Notes: a model not told the origin generated them from the sequence alone. Shown: positions 1-8,597, counted from the stretch's first letter. The stretch is DNA of 46,722 bases from Acidimicrobiaceae bacterium (GCA_026710865.1 JAPOQG010000320.1:1-46722), one strand, 5' to 3'. A program made the numbers and translations.

Positions 1-941
1 ACCCTCGCCGCGGTGGCCCAGTGCAGGTTGGCGGCCAGTCCCACCACCGTCGGCCCCCCGACGTGGGGGATGACCTCGATGGAGGACCGGGCCGCGATGC
101 CGGCGATCTCCAGGCAGTTGAGGATCCCCCCGGTGAGCGAGGCGTCGGGCTCGAACACCCGGGCCGCGTCGCGGCGGGCCAGCTCGGCGTACATGCGGGG
201 CGAGTAGACCCGCTCCCCCACCGCCACCCGGATCGATGAGTTGTGCTGGAGCCGCTCCAGGCCCTCGACCTGGTACTGGGGCACGGGCTCCTCGAAGAAG
301 TGGATGCCGTAGGGGGCGATCCGCCGGCACAGCTCGATGGCCGAGTCCGGGTCGTGGAACCAGTACGAGTCGACTCCCATCAGCTTGCCGGCGCCGATGT
401 GCTCCCTCACGGTGGCCACCGCGTCGGTGTCGCCGTCGATGGTGCGACCGAGGCGCACCTTGACTCCGGCGAACCCCAGGTCCATGCACTGGTCGAAGTA
501 GTGGGCGTGCCATTGGGCACTCTCCTCGAACATCGTCGTGCCGGTGCCGTAGAGCGGGATCGGGAAGGCGCTGCCGCCCAGCAACTGGTGCACGGGCGCA
601 CCCAGGGTCTTGCCGAGGATGTCCCACAGGGCGATCTCGACCGCGCCGATGGTCTGGCTGGAGAGGCCCTCCCAGCCGAGGTAGCCGTCGAGGGCGACCT
701 GGAGGTCGGCGATACGGTCGCGGATGGCCAGCGGGTCCCTTCCTTCCAGGTGCCGCGAGCACACGTCGTCCACCGCGGCCCGGAACACCGTCGGGTAGGA
801 GTGGCCCCAGTTGGTGGACGACTCACCCCAGCCGACGGTGCCGTCGTCGGTCTCGATGCGCACCAGAGCGAAGCTGCGCTCCATGTCGGGGTCGATCTTG
901 CGGTAGCCGGCCAGCACCGCCCGCACGCTGTCGATTCTCAT
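1..941 (-). CDS. Mandelate racemase/muconate lactonizing enzyme family protein (3' end cut by window edge)
   Basis: Enolase-superfamily dehydratase/racemase/cycloisomerase acting on a carboxylate substrate in the cytoplasm. The reading frame runs from ATG at 941 (MRIDSVRAVLAGYRK) off the left edge. Seen: the N-terminal capping domain (FALVRIETDDGTVGWGES), the barrel lysine motif GVKVRLGR, the metal ligands in MGVDSYW and FFEEPVP, and later VAVGERVYS and VIPHVGGP. The start follows a GAGGTGGAG ribosome site. It lies 95 bp downstream of the aldo/keto reductase on the same strand, so the two may be cotranscribed, which would suit a sugar-acid pathway. The substrate cannot be read from sequence; galactonate/fuconate-type dehydratases or dipeptide epimerases are alternatives. 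Confidence 0.9.
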   Translation of the reverse strand, partial: MRIDSVRAVLAGYRKIDPDMERSFALVRIETDDGTVGWGESSTNWGHSYPTVFRAAVDDVCSRHLEGRDPLAIRDRIADLQVALDGYLGWEGLSSQTIGAVEIALWDILGKTLGAPVHQLLGGSAFPIPLYGTGTTMFEESAQWHAHYFDQCMDLGFAGVKVRLGRTIDGDTDAVATVREHIGAGKLMGVDSYWFHDPDSAIELCRRIAPYGIHFFEEPVPQYQVEGLERLQHNSSIRVAVGERVYSPRMYAELARRDAARVFEPDASLTGGILNCLEIAGIAARSSIEVIPHVGGPTVVGLAANLHWATAAR

Positions 942-1036
942 GTCTCCACCTCTCACCCTCGTGGCTGTAGCTCGATTCTCAACCCGAACTGGCAGCAATA
1001 TGCACGCATACCGAGCAAAACGCTGCCAATTCCCTG

Positions 1037-2119
1037 TCATCGGGGTTCGCCCCGGCACGGGAAGTCCTCGCCTTGCAGCTCCCGCCACAGCTCCTCGGGG
1101 ACCGGGGCGCGCAGGGCGGCCAGATTCTCGTCCACCTCCACCGGCGTGGCCATCCCCACCACCACCGCGGCCACCTTGGGGTTGGTGAGGGGGAAGTTCA
1201 CCGCCGCCTCCCGCAGCGTGACTCCGTGGCGCCGGCAGACGGCGTCGATGGCGACCGCCCGACGCAGCGTCTCGTCCGGAGCGGGACCGTAGTCGTACCA
1301 CGCGCCGGCTTGGGGCCGGGCCAGCACGCCGCTGTTGAACACTCCCGCAGCCAGGTAGGCCACCCCCTGCCGTGCGCATGCGTCGATGAGTCCGGCCGCT
1401 GACTGGTCGAGCAGTGTGTAGCGGCCGGCCACCAGCATGCAGTCCAGGTCGGCCTGCTCCAGGAAGGCGGTAGCGGTCGCGACAGAGTTGGTGCCCAGCG
1501 ACACCGCAGAAATGACGCCCTGGTCCCGCAGCGCCACCAGCGCCGGGTAGGTGCCCGCCAGCGCCTCGTCGACGTGATCGTCGGGGTCGTGGATGTGCAC
1601 GATGTCGACCCGGTCCACCCCGAGACGCTCCAGGCTCGACTCCAACGACCGCATCGCCGCGTCGTACCCGAAGTCGAAGTGCACGTCGACCGAGCCGTCG
1701 GGCCCATGCGTGAGCAGCCGCCCGACCTTGGTGGCAATGACCGGCCGCCCGTCGTCCGCGCCGCCCGCAACCTCCGCTCCGGCCGCGCCGCTCCCAACTC
1801 CCGCGCCGGCCGCGCCGCCCATTCGGCCGGGCTCGGCACTCGACGCGGACGCGTGCGCCGTCGATTCGCCGCCGGGCGCGTCCAGTCCACCCCAAGCGGC
1901 CAGGGCCCGGCCCAGCCTCCGCTCGGCCTCGCCCAGCCCGTAGAAGGGGGCGGTGTCGAAGAACCCGACGCCTCGCTCGAGGGCACGGGCCGCAGTCTGC
2001 ACCGCGGTGTCGGCGTCGTTGCCCCAGAAGATGGTGGCCAGCGGGGCAGTTCCCATCGCCAGCCTGCGAACCTCAAGACCGGTCCGTCCCAGGTCGACCT
2101 TTTTCAGAGGATCCTGCAT
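1037..2119 (-). CDS. Aldo/keto reductase (aldose dehydrogenase-like)
   Basis: NAD(P)-dependent aldo/keto reductase, 360 aa, closest in architecture to D-threo-aldose/L-fucose 1-dehydrogenases. The catalytic tetrad is visible: D55 and Y60 in FFDTAPFYGLGEAERRLG, K131 in VIATKVGRLL, H177 in VDIVHIHDPD. Residues about 79-124 are an unusual Gly/Ala/Ser-rich insert between the Tyr helix and the Lys strand, so the protein is somewhat longer than the usual 310-340 aa. The ATG at 2119 is directly followed by a typical N-terminus (VDLGRTGLEVRRLAMGT). It is divergent from the PanB-like gene, with a palindromic site in the gap, and probably cotranscribed with the mandelate racemase family gene. Substrate specificity is inferred only. 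Confidence 0.9.
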   Translation of the reverse strand: MQDPLKKVDLGRTGLEVRRLAMGTAPLATIFWGNDADTAVQTAARALERGVGFFDTAPFYGLGEAERRLGRALAAWGGLDAPGGESTAHASASSAEPGRMGGAAGAGVGSGAAGAEVAGGADDGRPVIATKVGRLLTHGPDGSVDVHFDFGYDAAMRSLESSLERLGVDRVDIVHIHDPDDHVDEALAGTYPALVALRDQGVISAVSLGTNSVATATAFLEQADLDCMLVAGRYTLLDQSAAGLIDACARQGVAYLAAGVFNSGVLARPQAGAWYDYGPAPDETLRRAVAIDAVCRRHGVTLREAAVNFPLTNPKVAAVVVGMATPVEVDENLAALRAPVPEELWRELQGEDFPCRGEPR

Positions 2120-2127
2120 GGAGCGTG

Positions 2128-2142
2128 TTTGATCGTATCAAA
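2128..2142. promoter_or_regulatory. Palindromic operator between divergent promoters
   Basis: TTTGATCGTATCAAA is a perfect 6-bp inverted repeat around a 3-bp centre, in the short gap between the aldo/keto reductase (minus, start 2119) and the PanB-like gene (plus, likely start 2164). On the minus strand it contains TACGAT, a plausible actinobacterial -10 hexamer. Such a site suits a dimeric repressor of the GntR or IclR type controlling both directions; no regulator gene is visible in this window. Confidence 0.55.
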
Positions 2143-2163
2143 GTCTTGTGGTTGTCTGAGCAC

Positions 2164-3027
2164 ATGACCCGGGCCAAGCCGACCGTCGCCGAGCTCATCG
2201 CCGGCAAGGGCAAGCGCCAGCTGACCGACATCTTCGTGCTGTCGCTCGATGAGGTCCAAGCGGTGGAGGAGGCCGGCCTCGACATGATGTGCCTGCCCGA
2301 CGAGATGATGAGCGACGAGGTCCGCGAGGCCGCCCCCACCACGTTCATCATCGCCGCGCTGGCCTACGGGGTCCACGCCACCACCGACGAGTACCTGCGA
2401 ACGGGCATGGCCATGTACCGCCTGGGCGCCGACGCGGTGTACTGCGCGGCCGGGCTCGACACCGTGGCCCGGCTCGCAGCCGAGGGGCTGGCGGTGGTGG
2501 GCCACATCGGCTTCATCCCCACCCACCGGACCTGGTACGGCGGGTACCGGGCCACCGGCAAGACAGCCGACAGTGCCCTGAAGGTTTGGCGCCAGGCCCG
2601 CGCTCTGGAGGACGCCGGCGCCTTCGCCGCCGAGATCGAGCTCGTGCCCGAGCCCGTCGCGGCCGCCATCTCGCAGCGGAGCCCGCTGTTCCTTATCTCG
2701 ATGGGGTCGGGGGCCGGCTGCGACGCCCAGTACCTGTTCAGCATGGACATCCTCGGCACCAACACCGGCCACTACCCGCGCCACGCCAAGAAGTACCGCG
2801 ACTTCCGGGCCGAGTACCAGCGCCTCCACAACGAGCGGGTGGCCGCCTACGGCGAGTACCGGGCCGACGTCGAGGCTGGCGCCTACCCGGCACCGGGCCA
2901 CAAGCTCGGGATCGACGAGGCCGAGCTGGCCCGATTCGTCGAGACGCTAGACGCCGGTGCCGACGGCCGCCAGCAGGAACCTCAAGGACCAGTGCAGTGG
3001 ACCGAGATTGCCACGCCGCCGCGATAG
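2164..3027 (+). CDS. PanB-like (ketopantoate hydroxymethyltransferase family) protein
   Basis: A TIM-barrel protein of the phosphoenolpyruvate mutase/PanB superfamily. The second half matches PanB closely in layout: VVGHIGFIPTHRTWYGGYRA, then ALEDAGAFAAEIELVPEPV (with the Glu of the PanB active site), then GSGAGCDAQYLFSMDILG. The first half is divergent: the usual PanB metal-binding VGDS and ADMPF-type motifs are not evident (DMMCLPDEMMSDE instead). I doubt that it makes ketopantoate; its place in a catabolic cluster suggests an aldolase or lyase on a related 2-oxoacid. The chosen ATG is at 2164; an in-frame GTG at 2125 would put the operator palindrome inside the coding region and leave 5 bp to the divergent gene, so it is less likely. 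Confidence 0.8.
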   Translation: MTRAKPTVAELIAGKGKRQLTDIFVLSLDEVQAVEEAGLDMMCLPDEMMSDEVREAAPTTFIIAALAYGVHATTDEYLRTGMAMYRLGADAVYCAAGLDTVARLAAEGLAVVGHIGFIPTHRTWYGGYRATGKTADSALKVWRQARALEDAGAFAAEIELVPEPVAAAISQRSPLFLISMGSGAGCDAQYLFSMDILGTNTGHYPRHAKKYRDFRAEYQRLHNERVAAYGEYRADVEAGAYPAPGHKLGIDEAELARFVETLDAGADGRQQEPQGPVQWTEIATPPR

Positions 3028-3128
3028 GCGCCGGCCACGGCGCCGCGGCGGCCACCCAGCCCACAACCGGGCACGGCAGCACCGCGGACGGATCGCCGAG
3101 CCGCCGCGATGGGCGCGACCCCGGCGGA

Positions 3129-3236
3129 CTAGTGCCCTGTCAACAGACGTTCGTCGGGTTGGGAATGCCCGAGATCCGTTCCTTGCAGGTCACAGAGGCG
3201 GAAGCACGCGTGCGAAGGTTAGTGGACACAGCACTG
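3129..3236. mobile_element. MITE-like inverted-repeat element, copy 1
   Basis: About 108 bp with imperfect ~25-bp terminal inverted repeats: 3129-3153 (begins CTAGTGCCCTGTC) pairs with 3212-3236 (ends GGACACAGCACTGG), about 18 of 25 positions. The whole element aligns in reverse complement with a second copy at 29756-29865, and the left end differs from that copy's right end at only 2 of 25 bases. TA next to GTGC at the ends suggests a TA target site, as for IS630/mariner-type MITEs. It lies 29 bp upstream of the amidohydrolase start, so it may affect that gene's expression. Confidence 0.7.
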
Positions 3237-3265
3237 GACAGGGCAACAACGAGCAGAGGAGTGCC

Positions 3266-4726
3266 ATGGACCGAGACAGCCAGACGCCAGCCGTGACGGG
3301 CGAGCCGGTCGCCGCCGAGGCGGTCTCGATGCTGGTCGAGGGGACGGTGGTCACCATGGACCCCGACCGGCGGGTCATCACCGACGGCGCGGTGGCCGTG
3401 GCCGGCGACCGGATCGCGGCGGTAGGCGACGCGGCCGAGCTTCGGGCTCGCCCCCCCGACGCCCGCCGCATCGGCGGAGCCCGGCGCTACGTGATCCCGG
3501 GACTGATCGACTGCCACAACCACATAGCCCAGGCGCTGTGCCGGGAGAGCACGGTTGAGGACTTCCCCAACATCTACCGCATCTACATCCCGGCCGAGGA
3601 CATCCAGAGCACCGACGATGTGCGGGTCAGCGCCCGGGTGGCCTTCGCCCAGCTCCTGAGGGCCGGGGTCACCACCATGACCGAGACCACCTGCACGGTG
3701 GCCCACGAGGAGCCCATCGCCGAGACCGTCATGGAGACCGGCATCCGCTGCGCGCTGGCCCGGGGAATGTGGGACCGGGAGTCCCGGCTGGCGGGCAACT
3801 ACGAGCAGATAACCGAGAGGTCGTGGTACCGGGACGACCCCGCCGCGCTGGCCGACGACCTGGCCTACACCGAGGAGTTCTTCAAGAAGTGGTTCGATCG
3901 GGGCGAGGGACGGCTGAGGCCCTGGGTGCACAACCTGGGCGTGCCGTCGTGCTCGGACGAGCGCTACCTGGCCACTGACGAGCTGGTCCGGCAGTGGGGC
4001 ACCGGGATCATGACCCACATCAACCGCGACCGCGAGGAGATCGAGCTGAGCGTGTCGCTGTTCGGTCACCGGCCGCTGGAGCACCTCGCCTCCATCGGCG
4101 CGCTGACCGAGCGGCTGGTGGCCATCCACGCCATGCTCACCACCGACCGCGAGATCGACCTGATGGCCGCGGCCTCCGCCAAGCTGGCCCACGCCCCGGT
4201 GGTGTGCACCGACATCATGTCGGCCGTCACCCGGGTGCCGCTGATGCGGGCGAGGGGCATCACCGTCGGGCTGGGCTGCGACACCATCATCAACGACGTG
4301 CTCAAGCTGATGCGGATCGCCCACATCATGCACAACCAGGCGGCCATGCCCCTGTTCGACCCCTACGGGTTCTCCTGCAACGACGCCTTCGAGATGGGCA
4401 CCATCGACGCGGCCCGGCTGCTGATGTGGGACGACGAGATCGGGTCGCTGGAGGAGGGCAAGGCCGCCGACATCTGTGTCATCGACGCCAACAACGTGCG
4501 GCTCACCCCGTCGACCGACCCGGTGGCCACCCTCGTGCGCTACGGGGTGGGAACCGACGCGGAGTCGACCATCGTGGCGGGCAGGCTGGTGATGCACGAG
4601 GGCCGGCTGCTCACCATCGACGAGGAAGAGCTCCTCGACGAGGCCGAGGCGCTGGGGGCCCGGATGATCGCGGAGATGGCGCCCCGCCGCTACGTGCAGC
4701 TCGGCACCAACGTCGACTACCTGTGA
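3266..4726 (+). CDS. Amidohydrolase family protein (cytosine deaminase/chlorohydrolase-like)
   Basis: Metal-dependent hydrolase, 486 aa, of the TrzA/AtzA/cytosine-deaminase branch of the amidohydrolase superfamily. The start at 3266 has a good ribosome site (GCAGAGGAG) and gives the usual small beta-sandwich first (VEGTVVTMDPDRRVITDG). Metal ligands: H84 and H86 in DCHNH, His in MTHINRD, His in AIHAMLTTD, Asp in GLGCD. The usual HCPxSN motif is replaced by AHAPVVCTD and the usual GxDxxxSND by GLGCDTIIND, so the substrate pocket is atypical. It likely hydrolyses a ring C-N or exocyclic amino/halogen bond. It is followed by a second amidohydrolase and a Rieske oxygenase on the same strand, which suggests stepwise degradation of an N-heterocycle or aromatic compound. 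Confidence 0.88.
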   Translation: MDRDSQTPAVTGEPVAAEAVSMLVEGTVVTMDPDRRVITDGAVAVAGDRIAAVGDAAELRARPPDARRIGGARRYVIPGLIDCHNHIAQALCRESTVEDFPNIYRIYIPAEDIQSTDDVRVSARVAFAQLLRAGVTTMTETTCTVAHEEPIAETVMETGIRCALARGMWDRESRLAGNYEQITERSWYRDDPAALADDLAYTEEFFKKWFDRGEGRLRPWVHNLGVPSCSDERYLATDELVRQWGTGIMTHINRDREEIELSVSLFGHRPLEHLASIGALTERLVAIHAMLTTDREIDLMAAASAKLAHAPVVCTDIMSAVTRVPLMRARGITVGLGCDTIINDVLKLMRIAHIMHNQAAMPLFDPYGFSCNDAFEMGTIDAARLLMWDDEIGSLEEGKAADICVIDANNVRLTPSTDPVATLVRYGVGTDAESTIVAGRLVMHEGRLLTIDEEELLDEAEALGARMIAEMAPRRYVQLGTNVDYL

Positions 4727-4889
4727 TGCGGCGCGCGGCCATGAGCGACACGGTGCGCGGCATCGACCGGACGCCTGCGACCGGCGACATCGCCGACCGA
4801 AGCAGCCGTCGCTCCCACACCGAGCGACCACACCGTGAAGGGCGTCCAACCGCATGCGGCGCCGCCGCCCCGGCCCGGCCCGGGCAGCC

Positions 4890-6377
4890 ATGAGCGGCTC
4901 GGAGCTCCTGGTGGTGGGGGCGACGATCCTGGAGCCCGACGAGCCGCTGCGGGTCGCCGACATTCGAGCGACCGACGGGATCATCACCGAGGTCGGACCG
5001 GGGCTGCGGCCCGGGTCGGCGCAGGTGATCGACGCCGAGCAGATGGTGGCCATGCCGGGCTTGATCAACGCCCACACCCACTCGGCCCAGAACCTCGACC
5101 GGGGAACGACCCCGAACCTGCCGCTCGACCTGTGGCTGATGTGGGCGGTGTTCGGGAAGGTCCCCATCTCCGCGGACGACCGCTACACGCTGGCCATGGC
5201 CGGGGCGCTGGAGATGCTGCAGTCGGGCTGCACTGCGGTGCTCGACCACGGCTGGGTCGCGCCGTGGGACTTCGAGGACTACTCCGAGGCCATCATGAGC
5301 GCCTACTCCGACGCCGGGATGCGGGTCGGGCTGGCCCCCATGATCGGCGACCTCGACATCTTCGACACGATGTCGTTCGCGGGGGCTTCGAGGCCCAAGC
5401 CCGAACCGCTCGGCGACCCGTTCGAGGCGGAGGGGCTGCTGGAGTCCATGGCGAGGTTCTTCGACCGCTGGCAGGGCGCCCACCGCAGGCTCACCCCGAT
5501 GGTGGGGCCGTCGGCCCCGCAGCGCTGCACCCACGAGCTGATGGACGGCCTGGCCGGCCTGGCCCGCGAGCGCGGCGCAGGGTTCCACACCCACGTCCTG
5601 GAGACCAAGACCCAGATCGCCGCCAACCTCGAGCGCTACGGGCGATCCAGCCTCGCGTACCTCGAGGATCTGGGGCTGCTGTACCGGGGCGCGAGCCTGG
5701 CCCACAGCGTTTGGATGGACTCCGACGAGTTCTCCACGGTGCGACGCTGCGGCGCGACCATCGTGCACAACCCGGTGTCGAACCTCCGGTGCGGGTCCGG
5801 CATCCTGCCGGTGGCCGATCTGCTCGAGGGCGGTGTCAGCGTGGCCCTCGGCGCCGACGGCGCGGCCTCCAACGACAACCAGAACATGTTCGAGGCCATG
5901 AAGTTCGCCACGCTCATGCAGACGCTGCACGGGTCGCACCTGCGCTGGCCGCAGGCCCCCGCGATCTGGAGGATGTGCCTGCAGGGCGGCGCGGCGGCTC
6001 TGGGCCGGCCGCTGGGCTCGCTGCAGCCGGGCAGCGCGGCCGACATCGTGCTGCTGGACACCGAGCGCCATGTGCCGCTGCACGCCGAGGGCTTGGCGAC
6101 CAGTCTGGTTCTGGCCGAGCACGGCGAGTCGGTGCACACCGTCATCGTCGACGGCACGGTGATGGTCTCCGAGGGCCGATCGACCCGCGTCGACGAGGGC
6201 GCCATGGCCGAGCGGTCCCGCGCCCTGCAGCGGCGCTTCCACGAAGGCCTCCCCGAACGCCAGGCCTTCTATGACCGCTACGTGGACGTGCTGACCGAGA
6301 TCCACGACTACGAGATGGCCCGACCGACGCCCGTCGAACGGTTGGCCCGGATCACGCCGGCCTTCGGATCAGACTAG
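4890..6377 (+). CDS. Amidohydrolase family protein (guanine/cytosine deaminase-like)
   Basis: Second amidohydrolase, 495 aa, with a fully canonical active site: H62 and H64 in INAHTHSAQN, His in GFHTHVLETKTQ, His in SLAHSVWMDSDE, HNPVSNL and the Asp in GADGAASNDNQN. C-terminal LQPGSAADIVLLD is the classical beta-sandwich return. The ATG at 4890 begins MSGSELLVVGA; an ATG at 4854 would add an Arg/Pro-rich leader without family similarity. It is 163 bp downstream of the first amidohydrolase and 21 bp upstream of the Rieske gene, so probably one transcription unit. The substrate is unknown; aminated heterocycles are the family norm. The 163-bp gap upstream holds nothing I recognise. Confidence 0.9.
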   Translation: MSGSELLVVGATILEPDEPLRVADIRATDGIITEVGPGLRPGSAQVIDAEQMVAMPGLINAHTHSAQNLDRGTTPNLPLDLWLMWAVFGKVPISADDRYTLAMAGALEMLQSGCTAVLDHGWVAPWDFEDYSEAIMSAYSDAGMRVGLAPMIGDLDIFDTMSFAGASRPKPEPLGDPFEAEGLLESMARFFDRWQGAHRRLTPMVGPSAPQRCTHELMDGLAGLARERGAGFHTHVLETKTQIAANLERYGRSSLAYLEDLGLLYRGASLAHSVWMDSDEFSTVRRCGATIVHNPVSNLRCGSGILPVADLLEGGVSVALGADGAASNDNQNMFEAMKFATLMQTLHGSHLRWPQAPAIWRMCLQGGAAALGRPLGSLQPGSAADIVLLDTERHVPLHAEGLATSLVLAEHGESVHTVIVDGTVMVSEGRSTRVDEGAMAERSRALQRRFHEGLPERQAFYDRYVDVLTEIHDYEMARPTPVERLARITPAFGSD

Positions 6378-6398
6378 GAACGACGCAAAGGGGGACCG

Positions 6399-7433
6399 AT
6401 GAACGCGGAGGGGTCATGGAGCACGACCTGGATCGACAACGAGCACCCCGCCCTGCGGCGCTGCTGGCATCCGGTGGCCCGCAGCGCCGACGTCGGCGAG
6501 GACGGGCCGGTGGCGGTCGACCTGCTGGGAGAGCGCTGGTGCCTGGTGCGGCTGGGGGGAGAGCTGACCGCGCTGCGGGACCCGTGCCCGCACCGCTACT
6601 CGCCGCTGAGCGCGGGCACCGTCGTGGGCGACACCCTGCGCTGCGCCTACCACGGGTTCCGGTTCGCCGCCGACGGCACCTGCGTGGAGATCCCGGCGGT
6701 GGACCCCGACCTGCCCATACCGGCTCGAGCCTGCGCCACCGCGGCTGCCGGGGTGGCGGAGTCCTTGGACCTGGTGTGGCTTGCGCCCGAGGACCCCATA
6801 GCCCCGCTGCCCGAGGTTCCCGAGCACGACGACCCGAGCTTCGTCAACTGCCCGCTTCCGCCATTGGACTGGAACGCGGGAGCGGCCCAGATGGCCGACA
6901 ACTTCCTGGATCTGGGTCACCTTCCGTTCGTGCACTCCGCCACCTTCGGCGACGAGGACGACAAGCTGGTGCGGGACTACAAGATGGAGCGCGACGGTTG
7001 GCGCTTCACAGCCCACCACCGCCACTTCACCAAGTCGCTGGCCGATTCAACCGGATCCCAGGGCGACTACAGGGTGGTGGAGCGGGAGCTGCTCTTCGTC
7101 TTCACCGCCCCGCACCACGTGTACCTGCGCATCGGCTATCCCGAGGAGAACGTGGTGCTGACCATCAGCTTCTGCCACCAGCCGGTGAACGCCGCCACCA
7201 CCCGGCTGTACTGCACCGACTACCGCAACGACATCGAGGATGAGCCCGAACCGATAGCCGAGGCGGTGGGCTTCCAGATGGCGGTGGCCGTCGAGGACCA
7301 GGAGCTCCTGCAGCGCATCGGCACCAAGGCGGTGCCGCTGGTCCCGGCGCTCGAGTACCACTCCAAGGCCGACCGCATAACCCTGGAGATGCGCCGCATG
7401 CTCGCCGACTTGGTTGCCGAGGCGGGCACCTGA
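6399..7433 (+). CDS. Rieske non-heme iron oxygenase, vanillate O-demethylase (VanA)-like
   Basis: Oxygenase subunit of an aromatic-ring or O/N-demethylating monooxygenase, 344 aa. The Rieske [2Fe-2S] ligands are C63 and H65 (CPH) and C82 and H85 (CAYH). The mononuclear iron site is in the catalytic domain in DNFLDLGHLPFVHSATF (H-x4-H plus upstream Asp). The length and short Rieske-to-catalytic spacing fit the VanA/dicamba demethylase group. A separate reductase and ferredoxin would be needed; none is visible here. Preceded by AAAGGGGGACC as ribosome site. As the last gene of the plus-strand catabolic run it probably opens or demethylates the substrate that the amidohydrolases process. Confidence 0.9.
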   Translation: MNAEGSWSTTWIDNEHPALRRCWHPVARSADVGEDGPVAVDLLGERWCLVRLGGELTALRDPCPHRYSPLSAGTVVGDTLRCAYHGFRFAADGTCVEIPAVDPDLPIPARACATAAAGVAESLDLVWLAPEDPIAPLPEVPEHDDPSFVNCPLPPLDWNAGAAQMADNFLDLGHLPFVHSATFGDEDDKLVRDYKMERDGWRFTAHHRHFTKSLADSTGSQGDYRVVERELLFVFTAPHHVYLRIGYPEENVVLTISFCHQPVNAATTRLYCTDYRNDIEDEPEPIAEAVGFQMAVAVEDQELLQRIGTKAVPLVPALEYHSKADRITLEMRRMLADLVAEAGT

Positions 7434-7563
7434 ACCACCCGGGGGCCGCAGGGCACGGCGCCGCCGGGCTGCCAGTCAAGAAGCGCCCTCGGCTGCGGCC
7501 TTGCGGATTCCCTGGCGCAACCTGGCTCGCGTCGCAACCCGCCGTCTAGCGAGGAGGATCAGA

Positions 7564-7584
7564 ATGGCCGGTTCCGGGACATGA
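7564..7584 (+). other. Possible 6-codon leader ORF before the lipoprotein gene
   Basis: The only strong ribosome site here, GCGAGGAGGAT at about 7549-7559, is correctly spaced for ATG 7564 (MAGSGT stop) and not for the lipoprotein ATG at 7581. The leader stop TGA (7582-7584) overlaps that ATG, so the lipoprotein may be translated by termination-reinitiation coupling. It could also be chance. Confidence 0.3.
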
Positions 7585-8597
7585 TCGGCACAAGGCCCCA
7601 ACGGTGGCTGCTGTGTGCTGTGATTATTGTAGTGGTGTCCTCTAGCTGCGGCGATGATACGCCCAGAACTGACGAGGCACGTTCGACGGCAGGACCGACA
7701 AATCCACCGGAGCTCGAAACGGGCTCTGCTGATATGAGTGCCTCAACTCCGAACGGACGCCTTGGGCGGCCTACTCAAAGGCCCGATCTGGTTGGCATGT
7801 ACGGGTGGGATCCCGAGGGCGGATTCCACAACACAGCGTGGTCGGGAACGCTTGTCGTTGAGGATCCCTGCATATACCTCGAGGTCGACAAGCAGGACGG
7901 CCGCGAGTTGGCGCCCGGGGACGAGAGGCTCCGCAGTTTCGTCCGCCTTCCCGCGCCGCTCACGAGTTTCGATGCAGCGAGTGGCGCTCTGTGGGTCGGC
8001 GAATACGGCCCGATGTCAACCGGCGACAAGGTCGTGCTCGTCGGCAGCGACGGCTGGCAGCGGGCTTGGAGCACCGCCAACGACGACGGCGGCATGCATG
8101 AATTCACATCTGACGACAACCATCTGATCAGATGCACTGCCCACGTATCATTTTGGGCCGCATCGATGAGACCGGCCGGGGCCGATCCCGCCGCCGTGCC
8201 TACCGTCGCTCAACTGTCAGGACTGGGACTCTATGCATGGGAACCGGATGTGGGACACCACACGGAAGGCGAGGGAGGAGTGCTGGTGATCGAGCCGCCG
8301 TGCGTGTACTTCGACGCAGGGACATTCATTGCCCACACTGGAGATCCGACTGAGTCAGAACCGAAACGCTACGTGTTGGGCCTGCCCCGTCCATTCGTGC
8401 GGTTCGACCCCGATAGCGGCGCGCTGTCATATGGCGAGTCTCGCCCCTTCTACAGCGGCGATGAGATCGTCGTATTCGGCGGACACGAGTTGAGCGAGCC
8501 GCAAGATTTGCGCTACATCGCGGCCGGCTGTTCAGTGTCTGCACAATACCGAGGACTCATGAAGCACCGCGACCTCTACCCACCTACAGACGACTGA
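7581..8597 (+). CDS. Predicted secreted lipoprotein with two repeated domains
   Basis: 338 aa, function unknown. The N-terminus is a lipoprotein signal peptide: basic n-region, hydrophobic core and lipobox SSSC with C23 as the lipidated residue, then a Thr/Pro/Ser-rich linker to about residue 65. Two homologous domains follow: the first starts GMYGWDPEGGFHNTAWSG and contains LVVEDPCIYLEVD; the second starts GLYAWEPDVGHHTEGEGG and contains LVIEPPCVYFDAG. Each also has a RxFVRxP/PFVRFD strand and a WVGEYGPMSTGD / SYGESRPFYSGDE segment. Each repeat keeps a Cys in the same place. G/C bias is weaker than in the neighbours, suggesting an acquired or fast-evolving gene. Confidence 0.85.
   Translation: MIGTRPQRWLLCAVIIVVVSSSCGDDTPRTDEARSTAGPTNPPELETGSADMSASTPNGRLGRPTQRPDLVGMYGWDPEGGFHNTAWSGTLVVEDPCIYLEVDKQDGRELAPGDERLRSFVRLPAPLTSFDAASGALWVGEYGPMSTGDKVVLVGSDGWQRAWSTANDDGGMHEFTSDDNHLIRCTAHVSFWAASMRPAGADPAAVPTVAQLSGLGLYAWEPDVGHHTEGEGGVLVIEPPCVYFDAGTFIAHTGDPTESEPKRYVLGLPRPFVRFDPDSGALSYGESRPFYSGDEIVVFGGHELSEPQDLRYIAAGCSVSAQYRGLMKHRDLYPPTDD

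Noticed and set aside
3140-5167. Minus-strand 675-codon frame
   Set aside because: Antisense to the first amidohydrolase, which has motifs and a ribosome site.
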